A stretch of 64,000 nt of DNA from Malikia sp041190985 (GTDB taxonomy: Bacteria; Pseudomonadota; Gammaproteobacteria; Burkholderiales; Burkholderiaceae_C), in contig JBEEPT010000110.1 in the NCBI GenBank assembly GCA_041190985.1, positions 6,944 through 70,943 of the forward strand. Direction: 5' to 3'. The notes beneath the pieces were generated by a model. That model saw only the letters and a program-made list of their open reading frames with translations, had not been told where the DNA came from and did not search any database. A program made the translations under genes and the position numbers. This document shows positions 1 to 7,174 of the stretch, in pieces (position 1 is the stretch's first letter; each line of letters begins with the position of its first letter).

Positions 1-129
1 CTCCAGTGCCCGCAGGATGCCGTCGAGCTCCTCCGCGCTGCACCACGTCGGCCGCATTTGGTGCGGGACGTGCCACGCGCGCAGCAGGTCGAGAAGGACC
101 TCGGCGCGACGGGAGATCGGTCTAGGCAT
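1..129 (-). CDS. hypothetical protein, N-terminal part cut by window edge
   Basis: Leftward frame whose ATG (127-129) overlaps the stop of the upstream gene (122-124). Forty-three codons are visible: a basic start, a Leu-rich helix near residues 9-19 and a Trp-Cys pair at 29-30. No family is recognised. The frame runs off base 1. If bases 64000 and 1 abut, it continues for eight codons and stops in an ATGA overlap with the gene starting at 63977, giving a 51-residue protein. Confidence 0.6.
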   Translation of the reverse strand, partial: MPRPISRRAEVLLDLLRAWHVPHQMRPTWCSAEELDGILRALE

Positions 130-526
130 AGCCGTCATCCGGCTCCAGCAGGTAGAGCGCAGCGCAATCCACCGTCTGAAGCCTCTCGTCCCAGGGGACG
201 ATCGACCCGTCCGGCAACCGTGCGTGGGTGGGTTCGCGATCGCCGGTGTCGACCATCGCGACGGCCGCGGCCACGCCCTCCGCCGGATAGGCGGGGAAGC
301 GCGGATCGTCGGCCTGCGCCTTGTGCTCGGCGATGGCGCGCCGGGCGATCTCGGCGACGCTGTCGAGCCACGCCGATTGTTCCTCGGCGGTGAACTCTTC
401 CCAGCGCGCGCCTTCGTCGCCCTCCTCGCACTCGCTGCCGTCCGCATCCAGCCACCGACCGGTGTGGTCGGAGCCGTCCGCGATCTCCTGCAGCGCCTGC
501 AGGAGCCGTTCGCACGGATCAGGCAT
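122..526 (-). CDS. hypothetical acidic phage protein
   Basis: A 134-residue leftward gene. Its start overlaps the end of the upstream gene by 8 bases, and its stop overlaps the next start, so it is translationally coupled on both sides. The protein is acidic and Trp-containing; the N-terminal third suggests helices and the C-terminal part holds a PDGSIVPWDERL-like stretch. No signal peptide, membrane segment or known domain was recognised. It belongs to the leftward operon of small accessory genes. Confidence 0.65.
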   Translation of the reverse strand: MPDPCERLLQALQEIADGSDHTGRWLDADGSECEEGDEGARWEEFTAEEQSAWLDSVAEIARRAIAEHKAQADDPRFPAYPAEGVAAAVAMVDTGDREPTHARLPDGSIVPWDERLQTVDCAALYLLEPDDGYA

Positions 527-1007
527 CGGCGGCCTCCCCCATCAGCGCGAGCGCCGCGGCGTCGGCCGGGCTTGGCGTCAACAGGCCCAGCTCGTCGAGC
601 TTCTTCTCGATCCACTCGGCCGTGCTCATGCTGTGCACGGCGTCGGGCGTGATGACGTACCCGGCGCCGCCGAACCCATCGAGCCGCATCTTCGAGCAGG
701 TGAACGCGATCTCCATCGTGATCACCGGCATCCCGCAGCGTCCCATCAGCCCCTGCAGGTAGTCGAAGATCCCCAGGCACTCGGCCTCGCCCAGGATCTC
801 GTCGACCTCGTCGGGGTCGAAGTCGTCGGCGAGCTGGTCGGCATCGAGCTCGTCCTGCCAGCCTTCCTCGCAGGTCAGGTTGAAGCTGCCGTTGCCATCG
901 TCGTGAACCTCGAAGCCGAAGGCGCCCAGCAACAGCTGGTCGCGCTCGGTCAACTTGTCGGCCGGGAAGTCTTCGTGGACCACGGCCTGGGCGAAGTAGT
1001 CGGCCAT
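519..1007 (-). CDS. hypothetical acidic phage protein
   Basis: The ATG at 1007 was chosen because GAGG lies about 7 bases before it; a longer in-frame version would run into the previous gene. The product has 162 residues and is strongly acidic, with a run of Asp/Glu around residues 50-75 (DELDADQLADDFDPDEVDEI) and only two Cys in the middle. No catalytic motif is visible. It follows the 1012-1353 gene by 4 bases and overlaps the next gene by 8. Confidence 0.65.
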   Translation of the reverse strand: MADYFAQAVVHEDFPADKLTERDQLLLGAFGFEVHDDGNGSFNLTCEEGWQDELDADQLADDFDPDEVDEILGEAECLGIFDYLQGLMGRCGMPVITMEIAFTCSKMRLDGFGGAGYVITPDAVHSMSTAEWIEKKLDELGLLTPSPADAAALALMGEAADA

Positions 1008-1011
1008 GGCC

Positions 1012-1353
1012 TCAGCCTCCCAGGACACGCAGGGCAGGGGAGGGCGAACTATCCGAGATTCCCGGAGAGTTGCTCGCACCTGCAGCATTGCGCCGCTTGG
1101 CGGTCTGCTCGGCCTGCATCGCGTTCGCCATGGCGATCAGGCCGGTGGCGAGCTCGATCAGCTTGGTGGGCTCGGCCGGCAGCTTCAGGTTCGCCGCGTC
1201 GCTGACGTGGCCGCGGCTGCTGATCGCCCGGACGATGATGTAGGACCCGACGTCCCACACATGGACGCCGGTCTGCTTGACCGACCCGTTGCGGCCATAG
1301 GCCTGCAGGGTCCCGTCCGGCGGATCAGGCCACCGGACCGTGAACTCGGTCAT
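1012..1353 (-). CDS. hypothetical protein, first gene after a start-associated module
   Basis: A 113-residue product. The N-terminus (EFTVRWPDPPDGTLQAYG) reads as beta strands and the second half as an Ala-rich helix with a disordered Ser/Pro tail. No known family. The ATG at 1353 lies 7 bases after the CCCAGCAACGGAG element at 1361-1373, which fixes the start and makes this the first cistron of a unit that continues through 519-1007, 122-526 and the edge gene. Confidence 0.65.
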   Translation of the reverse strand: MTEFTVRWPDPPDGTLQAYGRNGSVKQTGVHVWDVGSYIIVRAISSRGHVSDAANLKLPAEPTKLIELATGLIAMANAMQAEQTAKRRNAAGASNSPGISDSSPSPALRVLGG

Positions 1354-1421
1354 GTCGTGTCTCCGTTGCTGGGATGGTGCGGGCGCACCCTGTATCCCCG
1401 GCGACTGCTCACCGGGGATAC
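1354..1421 (-). promoter_or_regulatory. start-associated module (hairpins plus CCCAGCAACGGAG)
   Basis: Read leftward: a hairpin with perfect 10-bp arms (1412-1421 with 1392-1401), a small GGTGC/GCACC hairpin (1376-1389), then CCCAGCAACGGAG (1361-1373), whose GGAG is the ribosome binding site of the 1012-1353 gene. The preceding HNH gene stops at 1434. This is one copy of an element repeated before leftward genes. Confidence 0.75.
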
Positions 1422-1433
1422 CGCCTGCGTCCG

Positions 1434-1772
1434 TTAGTTCGACCTTGGCAGGAGCCGTCCCGTGGCCGGATCACGACCGCGCTGCGCGTTGTGCAGGCGG
1501 TTGTGCTCGACCCGGCTGATGCACTCCAGGTTCTCCAGCCGGTTGTTGGTCCGGTCTTCATCCCGGTGGTGCAGCAGGTAGCCCTTCGGCGGCCGGGGGT
1601 TGCCCGCGGACACCCACACGACAAGGTGCTCGTAGGCGTATCCACGGCCGAAGGCGAGGGGATGGGTCTTGCCGACCCGGATCTTCACGTAGCCATCAGC
1701 GGACAGCATCTTGCTTGGGGACCAAGCTGGGTGCTTGCCGCCTCGGGCATGATTGCCGTGACAGCCCCTCAT
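1434..1772 (-). CDS. HNH endonuclease
   Basis: A 112-residue protein with the HNH signature in its second half: LLHHRDEDRTNNRLENLE followed by H...RLHN (about residues 66-95), the usual His-His, Asn and His set of a beta-beta-alpha metal nuclease. Small phage HNH proteins nick or cut DNA as homing endonucleases or assist packaging; which applies here is not visible. Its ATG overlaps the stop of the upstream gene (ATGA), so it is coupled to the Gp37/Gp68-family gene. It has no start-associated module of its own. Confidence 0.85.
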   Translation of the reverse strand: MRGCHGNHARGGKHPAWSPSKMLSADGYVKIRVGKTHPLAFGRGYAYEHLVVWVSAGNPRPPKGYLLHHRDEDRTNNRLENLECISRVEHNRLHNAQRGRDPATGRLLPRSN

Positions 1773-2581
1773 GGCAGGCGCGGGAACTGTTTCCAGGCCA
1801 CGCCGTCGAGAAGCGATCCGCCTTTACCATGCGGATCGAGAGCTTGGGCTTCGTAGATGCTCTTCTTCTGTTCAACGACCAGCGGGTTGTTCCAGTAGGT
1901 CCCCCACTGCTTGAAAAAATACTTGACGCCTTGCTCCAAGCATTGATCGCGAAGTTCTCTGGCCCATGCCGGCTTCATTCGCCGGGCGCCCGGACCACTT
2001 TCGCCGCCGCCGATCACCCAATGGATGTCGGTGAGGTCCATCTGACCAGGCTCGGCAACCATAGGCTCCACCGACAGGAACCGGATCGAGGCCGGCACCT
2101 GGCGCAGGATGTCGATGCGGTCGCGGACCCGATGATCCTCGACCGTGCAGCCGAGCCAGAGATTGTCCGGCAGCTTCTCCTCCATCCGATCGAGGATCGG
2201 CTGGATGTTCTGCGGCCGCTTCGTCAGGACCTGGAACTGGTGGCGCGGGCAGCGTCGCATGATGTCGAGCGCTTCCTTGCGCCATTCGTCCTTGGCGTTC
2301 TCGTGCCAGAAGTCAGACATCGAGTTGACGAAGAACAGATGCGATCCAGGCTTGCGCAGGGGCATCTGCATCGTCGCGTCCGAGGATCGGTTGATCCTGC
2401 CGGTCCAGACCGTGTTACCGTTCACGACCTTCGTCGTGCCCATGTACGAGGCGGTCATCATGCCTTCCAGCCGATGCGCCATCTTCATGGCGTAGCAGTT
2501 GGTGCACCCTGCGGACACGATCTCGCACCCGACAAACGGGTTCCAGGTTAACTCCGTCCATTCGATTGTAGTCTTTCCCAC
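1769..2581 (-). CDS. phage Gp37/Gp68-family protein (DUF5131-like)
   Basis: A 270-residue protein beginning at GTG 2581, chosen because the start-associated element at 2589-2602 supplies its GGAG and because the family typically begins with a TxIEWTExTWNPxxGC motif, seen here at residues 4-18. Cysteines in that motif and at SAGCTNCYAMKMA (about 21-33) form a CxxC-like set resembling a radical-SAM style cluster site. Later blocks (VLTKRPQN, LWLGCTVED, SVEP, WVIGGGESG) are also family hallmarks. The biochemical role of the family is not established. The HNH gene overlaps its 3' end. Confidence 0.85.
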   Translation of the reverse strand: MGKTTIEWTELTWNPFVGCEIVSAGCTNCYAMKMAHRLEGMMTASYMGTTKVVNGNTVWTGRINRSSDATMQMPLRKPGSHLFFVNSMSDFWHENAKDEWRKEALDIMRRCPRHQFQVLTKRPQNIQPILDRMEEKLPDNLWLGCTVEDHRVRDRIDILRQVPASIRFLSVEPMVAEPGQMDLTDIHWVIGGGESGPGARRMKPAWARELRDQCLEQGVKYFFKQWGTYWNNPLVVEQKKSIYEAQALDPHGKGGSLLDGVAWKQFPRLP

Positions 2582-2602
2582 GAAACTCCTCCGGTTGCTG
2601 GG
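2582..2602 (-). promoter_or_regulatory. start-associated element variant CCCAGCAACCGGAG
   Basis: Copy of the leftward start motif with one extra C (element at 2589-2602). It sits directly before GTG 2581. No small GGTGC hairpin is visible here, but a strong GC hairpin lies further upstream at 2650-2674. Confidence 0.65.
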
Positions 2603-2649
2603 AGTGAAAGTCCCTATTGTATGCTGCAACAGATGAAATGAGAAGATGG

Positions 2650-2674
2650 ACCGCCCGGCGCGCGGCCGGGCGGT
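2650..2674 (-). terminator. GC hairpin after the 2682-3083 gene
   Basis: Perfect 9-bp arms (2650-2658 and 2666-2674) with a 7-base loop, 7 bases after the stop of the upstream gene. It has no T-run, so it may act as an RNA end or processing structure rather than a full intrinsic terminator. It corresponds to the large hairpin of the repeated module. Confidence 0.5.
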
Positions 2675-2681
2675 GCCAATG

Positions 2682-3083
2682 CTAGGCGGCCTGCTTGCCG
2701 ATGAAGTGCTTGACGAACTCCGGGCTGGCCCGGAAGCTCTTGCCATCGGCGCCCTTCAGGATGATGCAATTCTTCCCGCGAGCGGTCATGCCGACGATCT
2801 TCATGCGACCTTGCCGCGGATGCTCGAACTCCCGATCCAGATCGCTGGCGCTCAGGCCGTAGAGCGCGGCGCAGGTGCGGAAGAACTTGCGGTCACGCTC
2901 CTGATGGATGGTGGCCCCGCCTGCCACGGTGAACTCCAGCTTCGTCACGCAGCTGGTCTCGCCGTAGGTGCCCCCGGCGTACTTGACCGACAGTCCCATT
3001 TCGCGGGCGAGGTCAGCCGCGACCTCGGCCATGCGGCGGCCGATCAGGTCCGCAGCTTGGCGGCTCATCTGCTCGATCTTCAT
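2682..3083 (-). CDS. hypothetical protein
   Basis: A 133-residue product from the ATG at 3083, which is fixed by the start element at 3090-3102 (GGAG 7 bases before ATG). The N-terminus is a probable amphipathic helix. The middle shows alternating hydrophobic residues (KLEFTVAGGATIH), and the C-terminal part is basic (GKNCIILKGADGKSFRASPEFVKHFIG). No known domain was recognised. It is flanked by modules on both sides, so it is probably translated independently. Confidence 0.7.
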   Translation of the reverse strand: MKIEQMSRQAADLIGRRMAEVAADLAREMGLSVKYAGGTYGETSCVTKLEFTVAGGATIHQERDRKFFRTCAALYGLSASDLDREFEHPRQGRMKIVGMTARGKNCIILKGADGKSFRASPEFVKHFIGKQAA

Positions 3084-3207
3084 CCTGGTCTCCGTTGCTG
3101 GGAGTGTGGTGCGGCCGATCTGGCGGCACCGGCAGGCCTCGGCCTCGACCGGGGACTGCCGGAGCATCCGAATCTTTTCGGTGGCGGCGGGCGGATTCAG
3201 CCGCCAT
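3013..3207 (-). CDS. doubtful small ORF following a start-associated module
   Basis: The module at 3219-3268 must serve something. The only frame with an ATG close by (3207) encodes 64 residues, very rich in Arg, Pro and His, and overlaps the start of the 2682-3083 gene by 71 bases. The Shine-Dalgarno-like AGGA is about 11 bases from the ATG, longer than in the other copies. It could be a leader peptide, a decayed gene or not translated at all. Confidence 0.25.
   Translation of the reverse strand: MAAESARRHRKDSDAPAVPGRGRGLPVPPDRPHHTPSNGDQDEDRADEPPSCGPDRPPHGRGRG
3084..3130 (-). promoter_or_regulatory. start-associated module
   Basis: CCCAGCAACGGAG at 3090-3102, preceded leftward by GGTGC/GCACC arms at 3126-3130 and 3108-3112 with a longer 13-base loop than usual. 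It positions the ATG at 3083. Confidence 0.65.
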
Positions 3208-3218
3208 ATGGTCGGCTG

Positions 3219-3268
3219 TCCTGTTGCTGGGACGGTGCCGGCCGGGGAGCACTCCAACTCCCCGGCCG
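3219..3268 (-). promoter_or_regulatory. start-associated module with strong hairpin
   Basis: Variant element CCCAGCAACAGGA (3219-3231) preceded leftward by a hairpin with perfect 11-bp arms (3258-3268 with 3239-3249). It lies just after the stop of the 3281-3871 frame. Its gene is unclear. Confidence 0.55.
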
Positions 3269-3280
3269 CACACACTGGGC

Positions 3281-3352
3281 CTACCAGAACAGGCAGATCA
3301 CGATCAGCGGCCCGAGCAGGGCCACCACGATGGCCGTGGCGAGGGTCTGCAT
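3281..3352 (-). CDS. possible tiny membrane peptide
   Basis: ATG at 3352 in TGATG overlap with the stop of the alternative frame of the preceding gene. It encodes 23 residues, about 17 of them hydrophobic in one run (AIVVALLGPLIVICLFW), enough for a single membrane helix. In the sequence as given it is in frame with, and therefore also read as, the C-terminus of the 3281-3871 product. No function can be assigned. Confidence 0.35.
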   Translation of the reverse strand: MQTLATAIVVALLGPLIVICLFW

Positions 3353-3871
3353 CAGGCAGCCTTCAAGGCCAGCTTGACCTTGGCTTCGGCCTCCATTTCG
3401 CGCATACGCCTGCCGCAGGCTGTAGATCCCATTCGGGATGCTGTGCACGTCCAGCTCGACGTTGCGGCCGGGGTGGTTGATCTGCTCGACGATGATCTCT
3501 GCCTTGAGCCACAAGGCCAGGCACCTGACCTTGTCGCCAAAGTCGACCGGCTCGTGCCGCTGGTAAGCGCGGCTGGCGCTTTCCAGGGTCTTCACCATCC
3601 GCTTGGCGCGAGCGATGTCGACATCGTAGGGCTGCCGGTAGGTGACCCAACCGACATCGACGATCTGGCCGTTCGTATCCGACGCGAAACAGTCGAGCTG
3701 CAGGCTCTCGAGATCGAGCTTCTCGTCGTAGGACGACACATAGCTGCGCAGGAAGCGCAGGCTGCGATCGTCGGCGTGCACGAGTATGGCCGGCCACGCG
3801 ATCAGATGGTCGGTGCCGTAGCGGTTATCGCGACGAAACCCCACCGCGACGCGGTGTTTGTCGTTCGACAT
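3281..3871 (-). CDS. hypothetical protein, possibly frameshifted near its end
   Basis: A 196-residue frame from ATG 3871, fixed by the element at 3878-3890. The first 160 residues look like a soluble alpha/beta protein (LIAWPAILVHADDRSLRFLR, then VDFGDKVRCLALWLKAEIIVEQ). The last part is odd: the alternative frame from about 3405 gives a natural MREMEAEAKVKLALKAA ending with TGA at 3352-3354, overlapping the ATG of a 23-residue hydrophobic peptide. As written, the frame fuses with that peptide. A one-base insertion near 3395-3405 would explain this. No family recognised. Confidence 0.6.
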   Translation of the reverse strand: MSNDKHRVAVGFRRDNRYGTDHLIAWPAILVHADDRSLRFLRSYVSSYDEKLDLESLQLDCFASDTNGQIVDVGWVTYRQPYDVDIARAKRMVKTLESASRAYQRHEPVDFGDKVRCLALWLKAEIIVEQINHPGRNVELDVHSIPNGIYSLRQAYARNGGRSQGQAGLEGCLMQTLATAIVVALLGPLIVICLFW

Positions 3872-3941
3872 GCTATCCTCCGTTGCTGGGAGAGGTGCAG
3901 AGCGCACCATGAACGATCCGCGATCGCACCGCGGACCGTTC
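3872..3941 (-). promoter_or_regulatory. start-associated module, complete form
   Basis: Best example of the full layout. Leftward: a 12-bp hairpin with one G-U pair (3930-3941 with 3911-3922), a 5-bp GGTGC/GCACC hairpin with a 5-base loop (3904-3908 with 3894-3898), CCCAGCAACGGAG (3878-3890), six bases, then ATG 3871. Confidence 0.8.
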
Positions 3942-3951
3942 CAGCTGGGCT

Positions 3952-4680
3952 CTACTTCAAGGCGGAGCGGGCCTGAGGCCCGCCGAGGCCCGGATTCAGC
4001 GCGACCCGATCGGCTGCGGCCATGCCGGCCAAGGCGGCAGCGGCGTCGCTGACCCGCCCGGAGGTGCTCTTCTTCGACCGCAGCTTCAGGTCGAGGCTCT
4101 TGAAGCTCTCCTCGACGGCCTGCTGCTTGACCACGACCAGGGAGGTGCCCGTGGTAGCGGTCACCTCGGTGTCCCGCGCCCGCTTCATCGCCACAAGGCG
4201 GGCGCCGAGCTTCTTGCCCATGGCGTTCCTGAACGCCCAGGGGTTCACCTTCAGCCCGTGACGCTGCTGGTCGCGCTTCCAGGCCTCGTACTCGGTGTCG
4301 ATGGCGGCCCGCATCAGGCCGACGAGGTACTGAGAGACGAGGACGTCCTGGTGCTCGCCGAACATCACCACGAACTTGCGGTTGTTGCGCGACGACAGCC
4401 AGACCTTGACCTCGCAGAAGGCCTCGACGCCGTACAGGGCGAACTGCACGGGGTGGATGAACGTCCCTGTCGCCAGGGTGAGGTCGAGCGAACCACGGAT
4501 GTGATTCGCGTTGCGCACGACCTCTTCGGTGAGGGTCAGGTTGTAGTCCCTGAGCAGCTGGTCGACCTTGGCGGCCGCGGCCATGGCCTCGGCTTCGGTC
4601 GAACCGCGCTTCACCGTCTTGGCCTGGAGCGCGCGGATCTTGGCGATCAGCTTGTCGCGCTCTCGGTCGGTCAACTCCAT
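3952..4680 (-). CDS. DUF2786 domain protein
   Basis: A 242-residue protein. The N-terminal 45 residues match the DUF2786 pattern (KIRALQAKT, then TEAEAMAAAAKVDQLLRDYNL). The remainder, with NRKFVVMFGEHQDVLVSQYLVGLM near 115-140 and a basic stretch at 160-185, is the companion domain usual in phage members. The family is common in phages and actinobacteria; its role is unknown. The start at ATG 4680 is fixed by the element at 4688-4699. Confidence 0.8.
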   Translation of the reverse strand: MELTDRERDKLIAKIRALQAKTVKRGSTEAEAMAAAAKVDQLLRDYNLTLTEEVVRNANHIRGSLDLTLATGTFIHPVQFALYGVEAFCEVKVWLSSRNNRKFVVMFGEHQDVLVSQYLVGLMRAAIDTEYEAWKRDQQRHGLKVNPWAFRNAMGKKLGARLVAMKRARDTEVTATTGTSLVVVKQQAVEESFKSLDLKLRSKKSTSGRVSDAAAALAGMAAADRVALNPGLGGPQARSALK

Positions 4681-4750
4681 GCTCTTTCTCCGTTGCTGGA
4701 AGCGGTGCCAAGCGCACCATCGGGTCGGCCGGGGATCGCACCCCCGGCCG
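4681..4750 (-). promoter_or_regulatory. start-associated module
   Basis: Large hairpin with 9-bp arms (4742-4750 with 4726-4734), small GGTGC/GCACC hairpin (4714-4718 with 4704-4708), and the element CCAGCAACGGAG (4688-4699), 7 bases before ATG 4680. Confidence 0.75.
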
Positions 4751-4769
4751 CCCTAGCTGGGCTCGGACC

Positions 4770-5951
4770 TCAGTCGATCTTGACGTCGTCGAGCAGCTTG
4801 CCGGCGACGGCCTCCATGGCGAACCGATCATCCTGGTGGTGATTCAGCGCCTGGGCGTGCGCCGTGATTGCCTGGGCGAACTCCCAGACACTCGACGGGC
4901 GAGCACCCTCCTGCTTCTCGCCGGTCAGGATGATGTCCTTCGCGACCTTCTGGCTGAAGCCGAGGTCGACCAGGAACTCGACCTGCTTGTCCTCGGTCCG
5001 GGCGGCGATCAGGCCCTTGGCCGCCGCGACACCGCGGCTCAGCCGGGAGGCATCCAGGCTGGCGTAGGAGTCGAGCGAGGGCATGATCTCGTCGACGAAG
5101 CGCTCCGGGGCGGCGTTGTTGTGCCGGATCTCGATCTCCTTGAAGCCTTCCACGCCCCAGAGGATCCGATTGCAGCACACGCCCCGCAGGTACATCGTCG
5201 CGAGCCTGAACTTCCCGGCCCCCGTCTCCGAGTTGGAAACGATGAAGCCGCGAAACATCAGGTCCGGGTCGCCGTTCCTGAGCTTGCCCACCTCGATCGG
5301 GTGGGTGTCGTCGCACAGGAACATGAAGACGTCGCGGTCGGACGCGAACAGGGTCGTCGTGTCCTTCGTCACCGGCGTATGGGGATCGTAGCTGCCGTCG
5401 GCCCAATTGAGGCACCCAGGCACCTTCCAAGCCCCCGACTTCGCGATCCGCTGCACGTTCTGGACCACGTCCGCATCATAGATGCGGCCATAGGCCGGTC
5501 CCGTGAGCGCCCGCATCAGCCCGCCGCTGCCGAGGTTCTCGACGTACTCCATGGCCTGCCCGCCGGTCTGCATCGCCATGGTCTGCACGACCGCGGCGGC
5601 GAGATACACGGGCAGCTTGCGGAGCTCCTGGGCGCTGTAGCCCACGGTCGAGCACATCTGACCGAACGACCAGTTCGTGAAGGTCGCCGGCCCGTAGTCC
5701 GTATCCACCACGATCTCGTCGCGCTCGGAGTCGCCGTCGAACTGCAGCTTGGGCAGGTCGACGACGGTCTGGGCGCTGCGCTCGCGGCGGGTCAGGACGT
5801 GCTCGGCCAGGGAGTCCAGGGTCAGGAACTTCTCGTCGGCCGGACGCCTCGCCCACTGACTGGAGACCTCCGTGTTTGCCGATCCGCGGCGGGTGTCAAC
5901 CTGCCGACGACCGACCTCGGGGGCATCCAGGGTGGCGATGTCTTGCGTCAT
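4770..5951 (-). CDS. DUF932-family (phage/plasmid-like) protein
   Basis: A 393-residue protein resembling the DUF932 family found in phages and plasmids. Recognisable blocks are the FTNWSFGQMCS...LPVYLAAAVVQ region (about 85-120), a central beta-rich part with FMFLCDDTHPIEVG, and RLATMYLRGVCCNRILWGVEG (about 240-262). The family role is unproven; an involvement in DNA metabolism has been suggested. ATG 5951 has GGAG six bases before it; an in-frame ATG four codons upstream lies within the start element, so the exact start could shift slightly. Confidence 0.8.
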   Translation of the reverse strand: MTQDIATLDAPEVGRRQVDTRRGSANTEVSSQWARRPADEKFLTLDSLAEHVLTRRERSAQTVVDLPKLQFDGDSERDEIVVDTDYGPATFTNWSFGQMCSTVGYSAQELRKLPVYLAAAVVQTMAMQTGGQAMEYVENLGSGGLMRALTGPAYGRIYDADVVQNVQRIAKSGAWKVPGCLNWADGSYDPHTPVTKDTTTLFASDRDVFMFLCDDTHPIEVGKLRNGDPDLMFRGFIVSNSETGAGKFRLATMYLRGVCCNRILWGVEGFKEIEIRHNNAAPERFVDEIMPSLDSYASLDASRLSRGVAAAKGLIAARTEDKQVEFLVDLGFSQKVAKDIILTGEKQEGARPSSVWEFAQAITAHAQALNHHQDDRFAMEAVAGKLLDDVKID

Positions 5952-6032
5952 CTGTCTCTCCATCCGTTGCTGGGAAGCGGTGCGAAGTGCACCACGAACC
6001 GTCCCGCGCGCGACTGGCACACGGGGCGGTTC
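5952..6032 (-). promoter_or_regulatory. start-associated module
   Basis: Large imperfect hairpin (6022-6032 with 5996-6006, one mismatch), small GGTGC/GCACC hairpin (5989-5993 with 5979-5983), and the element CCCAGCAACGGAT (5962-5974). Here the GGAG used lies just after the element. Confidence 0.7.
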
Positions 6033-6048
6033 TCCTGGTGAACTCCGG

Positions 6049-6246
6049 CTAGGCCGGGATCATGACGTTCAGGGCCACTTTCAGCCCCGGGCAGCCCGGG
6101 ACGTCGACCGGGGAGGCCCCGCCGGTGCCGGCGAGCAGCCTGGTCTTGCCGGTGCTCGACAGCTTGGCGGCCTGCTGGGCCGGCTTCGACGTGTCGAACT
6201 CGAGCGTCACCTTGGTGCCGTTCGTCGTGATCTTCAGGTTCTGCAT
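6049..6246 (-). CDS. small hypothetical protein
   Basis: A 65-residue product from ATG 6246, fixed by the element at 6253-6265. The first 18 residues form two predicted strands (NLKITTNGTKVTLEFDT), followed by a Gln/Ala-rich helix and a Gly/Pro-rich end. No known family. It has independent modules on both sides. Confidence 0.65.
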   Translation of the reverse strand: MQNLKITTNGTKVTLEFDTSKPAQQAAKLSSTGKTRLLAGTGGASPVDVPGCPGLKVALNVMIPA

Positions 6247-6326
6247 AGCTTCCTCCGTTGCTGGGAGCGGTGCGCTACAGGTGCACCATCGGGTCAGCCG
6301 CCCGCTGGTGAGCGGCACGGCTGCCC
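6247..6326 (-). promoter_or_regulatory. start-associated module
   Basis: Hairpin with 9-10-bp arms (6318-6326 with 6291-6300), GGTGC/GCACC arms (6283-6287 with 6269-6273), and CCCAGCAACGGAG (6253-6265) before ATG 6246. Confidence 0.75.
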
Positions 6327-6340
6327 TAGCTGCATCTGCG

Positions 6341-6955
6341 CTAGGCGGCCCGACGACGGGCCTCCCGACGCTCGCGACGGCTCGGGGCCCTCTCGGGCGC
6401 CGCCGGCGCGGGCTGCTCGATCTCATCCACGACCTCCGAAGTGCCCTCGATCACGAGGCCATCCTCGACATCGCCCTGGATCTCGGTCGTCTCGACCGTG
6501 GGCGCCGGCAGCATCAGGATGGCACCGCCATCGGTCTGCTGCTGGGGCTCGCCCTCGCTCTCGCTCTCGACCTCGCCGGCGCCCGTGATCACCGCCTGGG
6601 CGGCTTCCAGGGCCTTCCGGCTCGCGTGGCTCGCGAAGATTCGCGCGACCTCAGCCATGATGGCATCGTCGCACGCCTGCAGACGCTGCAGGACCAGCTG
6701 CCGGTCGACCTCGATCTTGCCGGTGAGCTCGTCGCGCACGGGCTTCTTCGCGGCCTGCGACTGCTGGATCTCGGGGAAGCGCTGCACAAGATCGGCGATC
6801 TTCTTGTCGATCGTCGTGATCTTCAGCTGCGCCTCATCGCGATACCGCTTCTCGGTCGAGGTCAGGAGCGGCTCGACCTTGCTGCGGGTCGCCTTCAGCG
6901 CGCGCAGCGACAGCCGGGCCTCGCCCGCGGTCTCGATCGTCTTGATCTTCGCCAT
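6341..6955 (-). CDS. hypothetical helical protein
   Basis: A 204-residue product. Residues 1-125 are almost entirely charged helix (KATRSKVEPLLTSTEKRYRDEAQLKITTIDKKIADLVQRF) and look like a coiled-coil rod. An acidic, Gln-rich linker follows, then a very basic tail (SRRERREARRRA). This suggests a nucleic-acid or scaffold-type protein, but no family is recognised. The ATG at 6955 is set by the element at 6965-6976. Confidence 0.7.
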   Translation of the reverse strand: MAKIKTIETAGEARLSLRALKATRSKVEPLLTSTEKRYRDEAQLKITTIDKKIADLVQRFPEIQQSQAAKKPVRDELTGKIEVDRQLVLQRLQACDDAIMAEVARIFASHASRKALEAAQAVITGAGEVESESEGEPQQQTDGGAILMLPAPTVETTEIQGDVEDGLVIEGTSEVVDEIEQPAPAAPERAPSRRERREARRRAA

Positions 6956-7025
6956 TTCAACTTCCTCCGTTGCTGGACGGTGCAAATGCACCATGAACCG
7001 CCCCGCGTCTCGCGCGGGACGGTTC
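6956..7025 (-). promoter_or_regulatory. start-associated module
   Basis: Strong large hairpin spanning 6995-7025, small GGTGC-AAAT-GCACC hairpin (6979-6992), and the element CCAGCAACGGAG (6965-6976) before ATG 6955. Confidence 0.75.
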
Positions 7026-7037
7026 CAGGTGAACTTG

Positions 7038-7169
7038 CTAGAAGAGCCGCCGGACAACCACCGCCGGATTGCTCCGGCGACGGTTGAGATACCGATGGGC
7101 TCGCTTGGCACTTGGCGTGTAGACCGTGCGGCTCTCGCCGGACGGCTTGGTGATCACGACCATCCACAT
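7038..7169 (-). CDS. small basic hypothetical protein
   Basis: A 43-residue basic protein. Its ATG at 7169 is 5 bases after the stop of the 7175-7378 gene. It starts with MWMVVITKPSGESRTVYTP and ends in an Arg-rich segment (HRYLNRRRSNPAVVVRRLF). There is no module before it, so it is probably translated by coupling from the upstream gene. Possible nucleic-acid binder by charge only. Confidence 0.5.
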   Translation of the reverse strand: MWMVVITKPSGESRTVYTPSAKRAHRYLNRRRSNPAVVVRRLF

Positions 7170-7174
7170 GGCCG

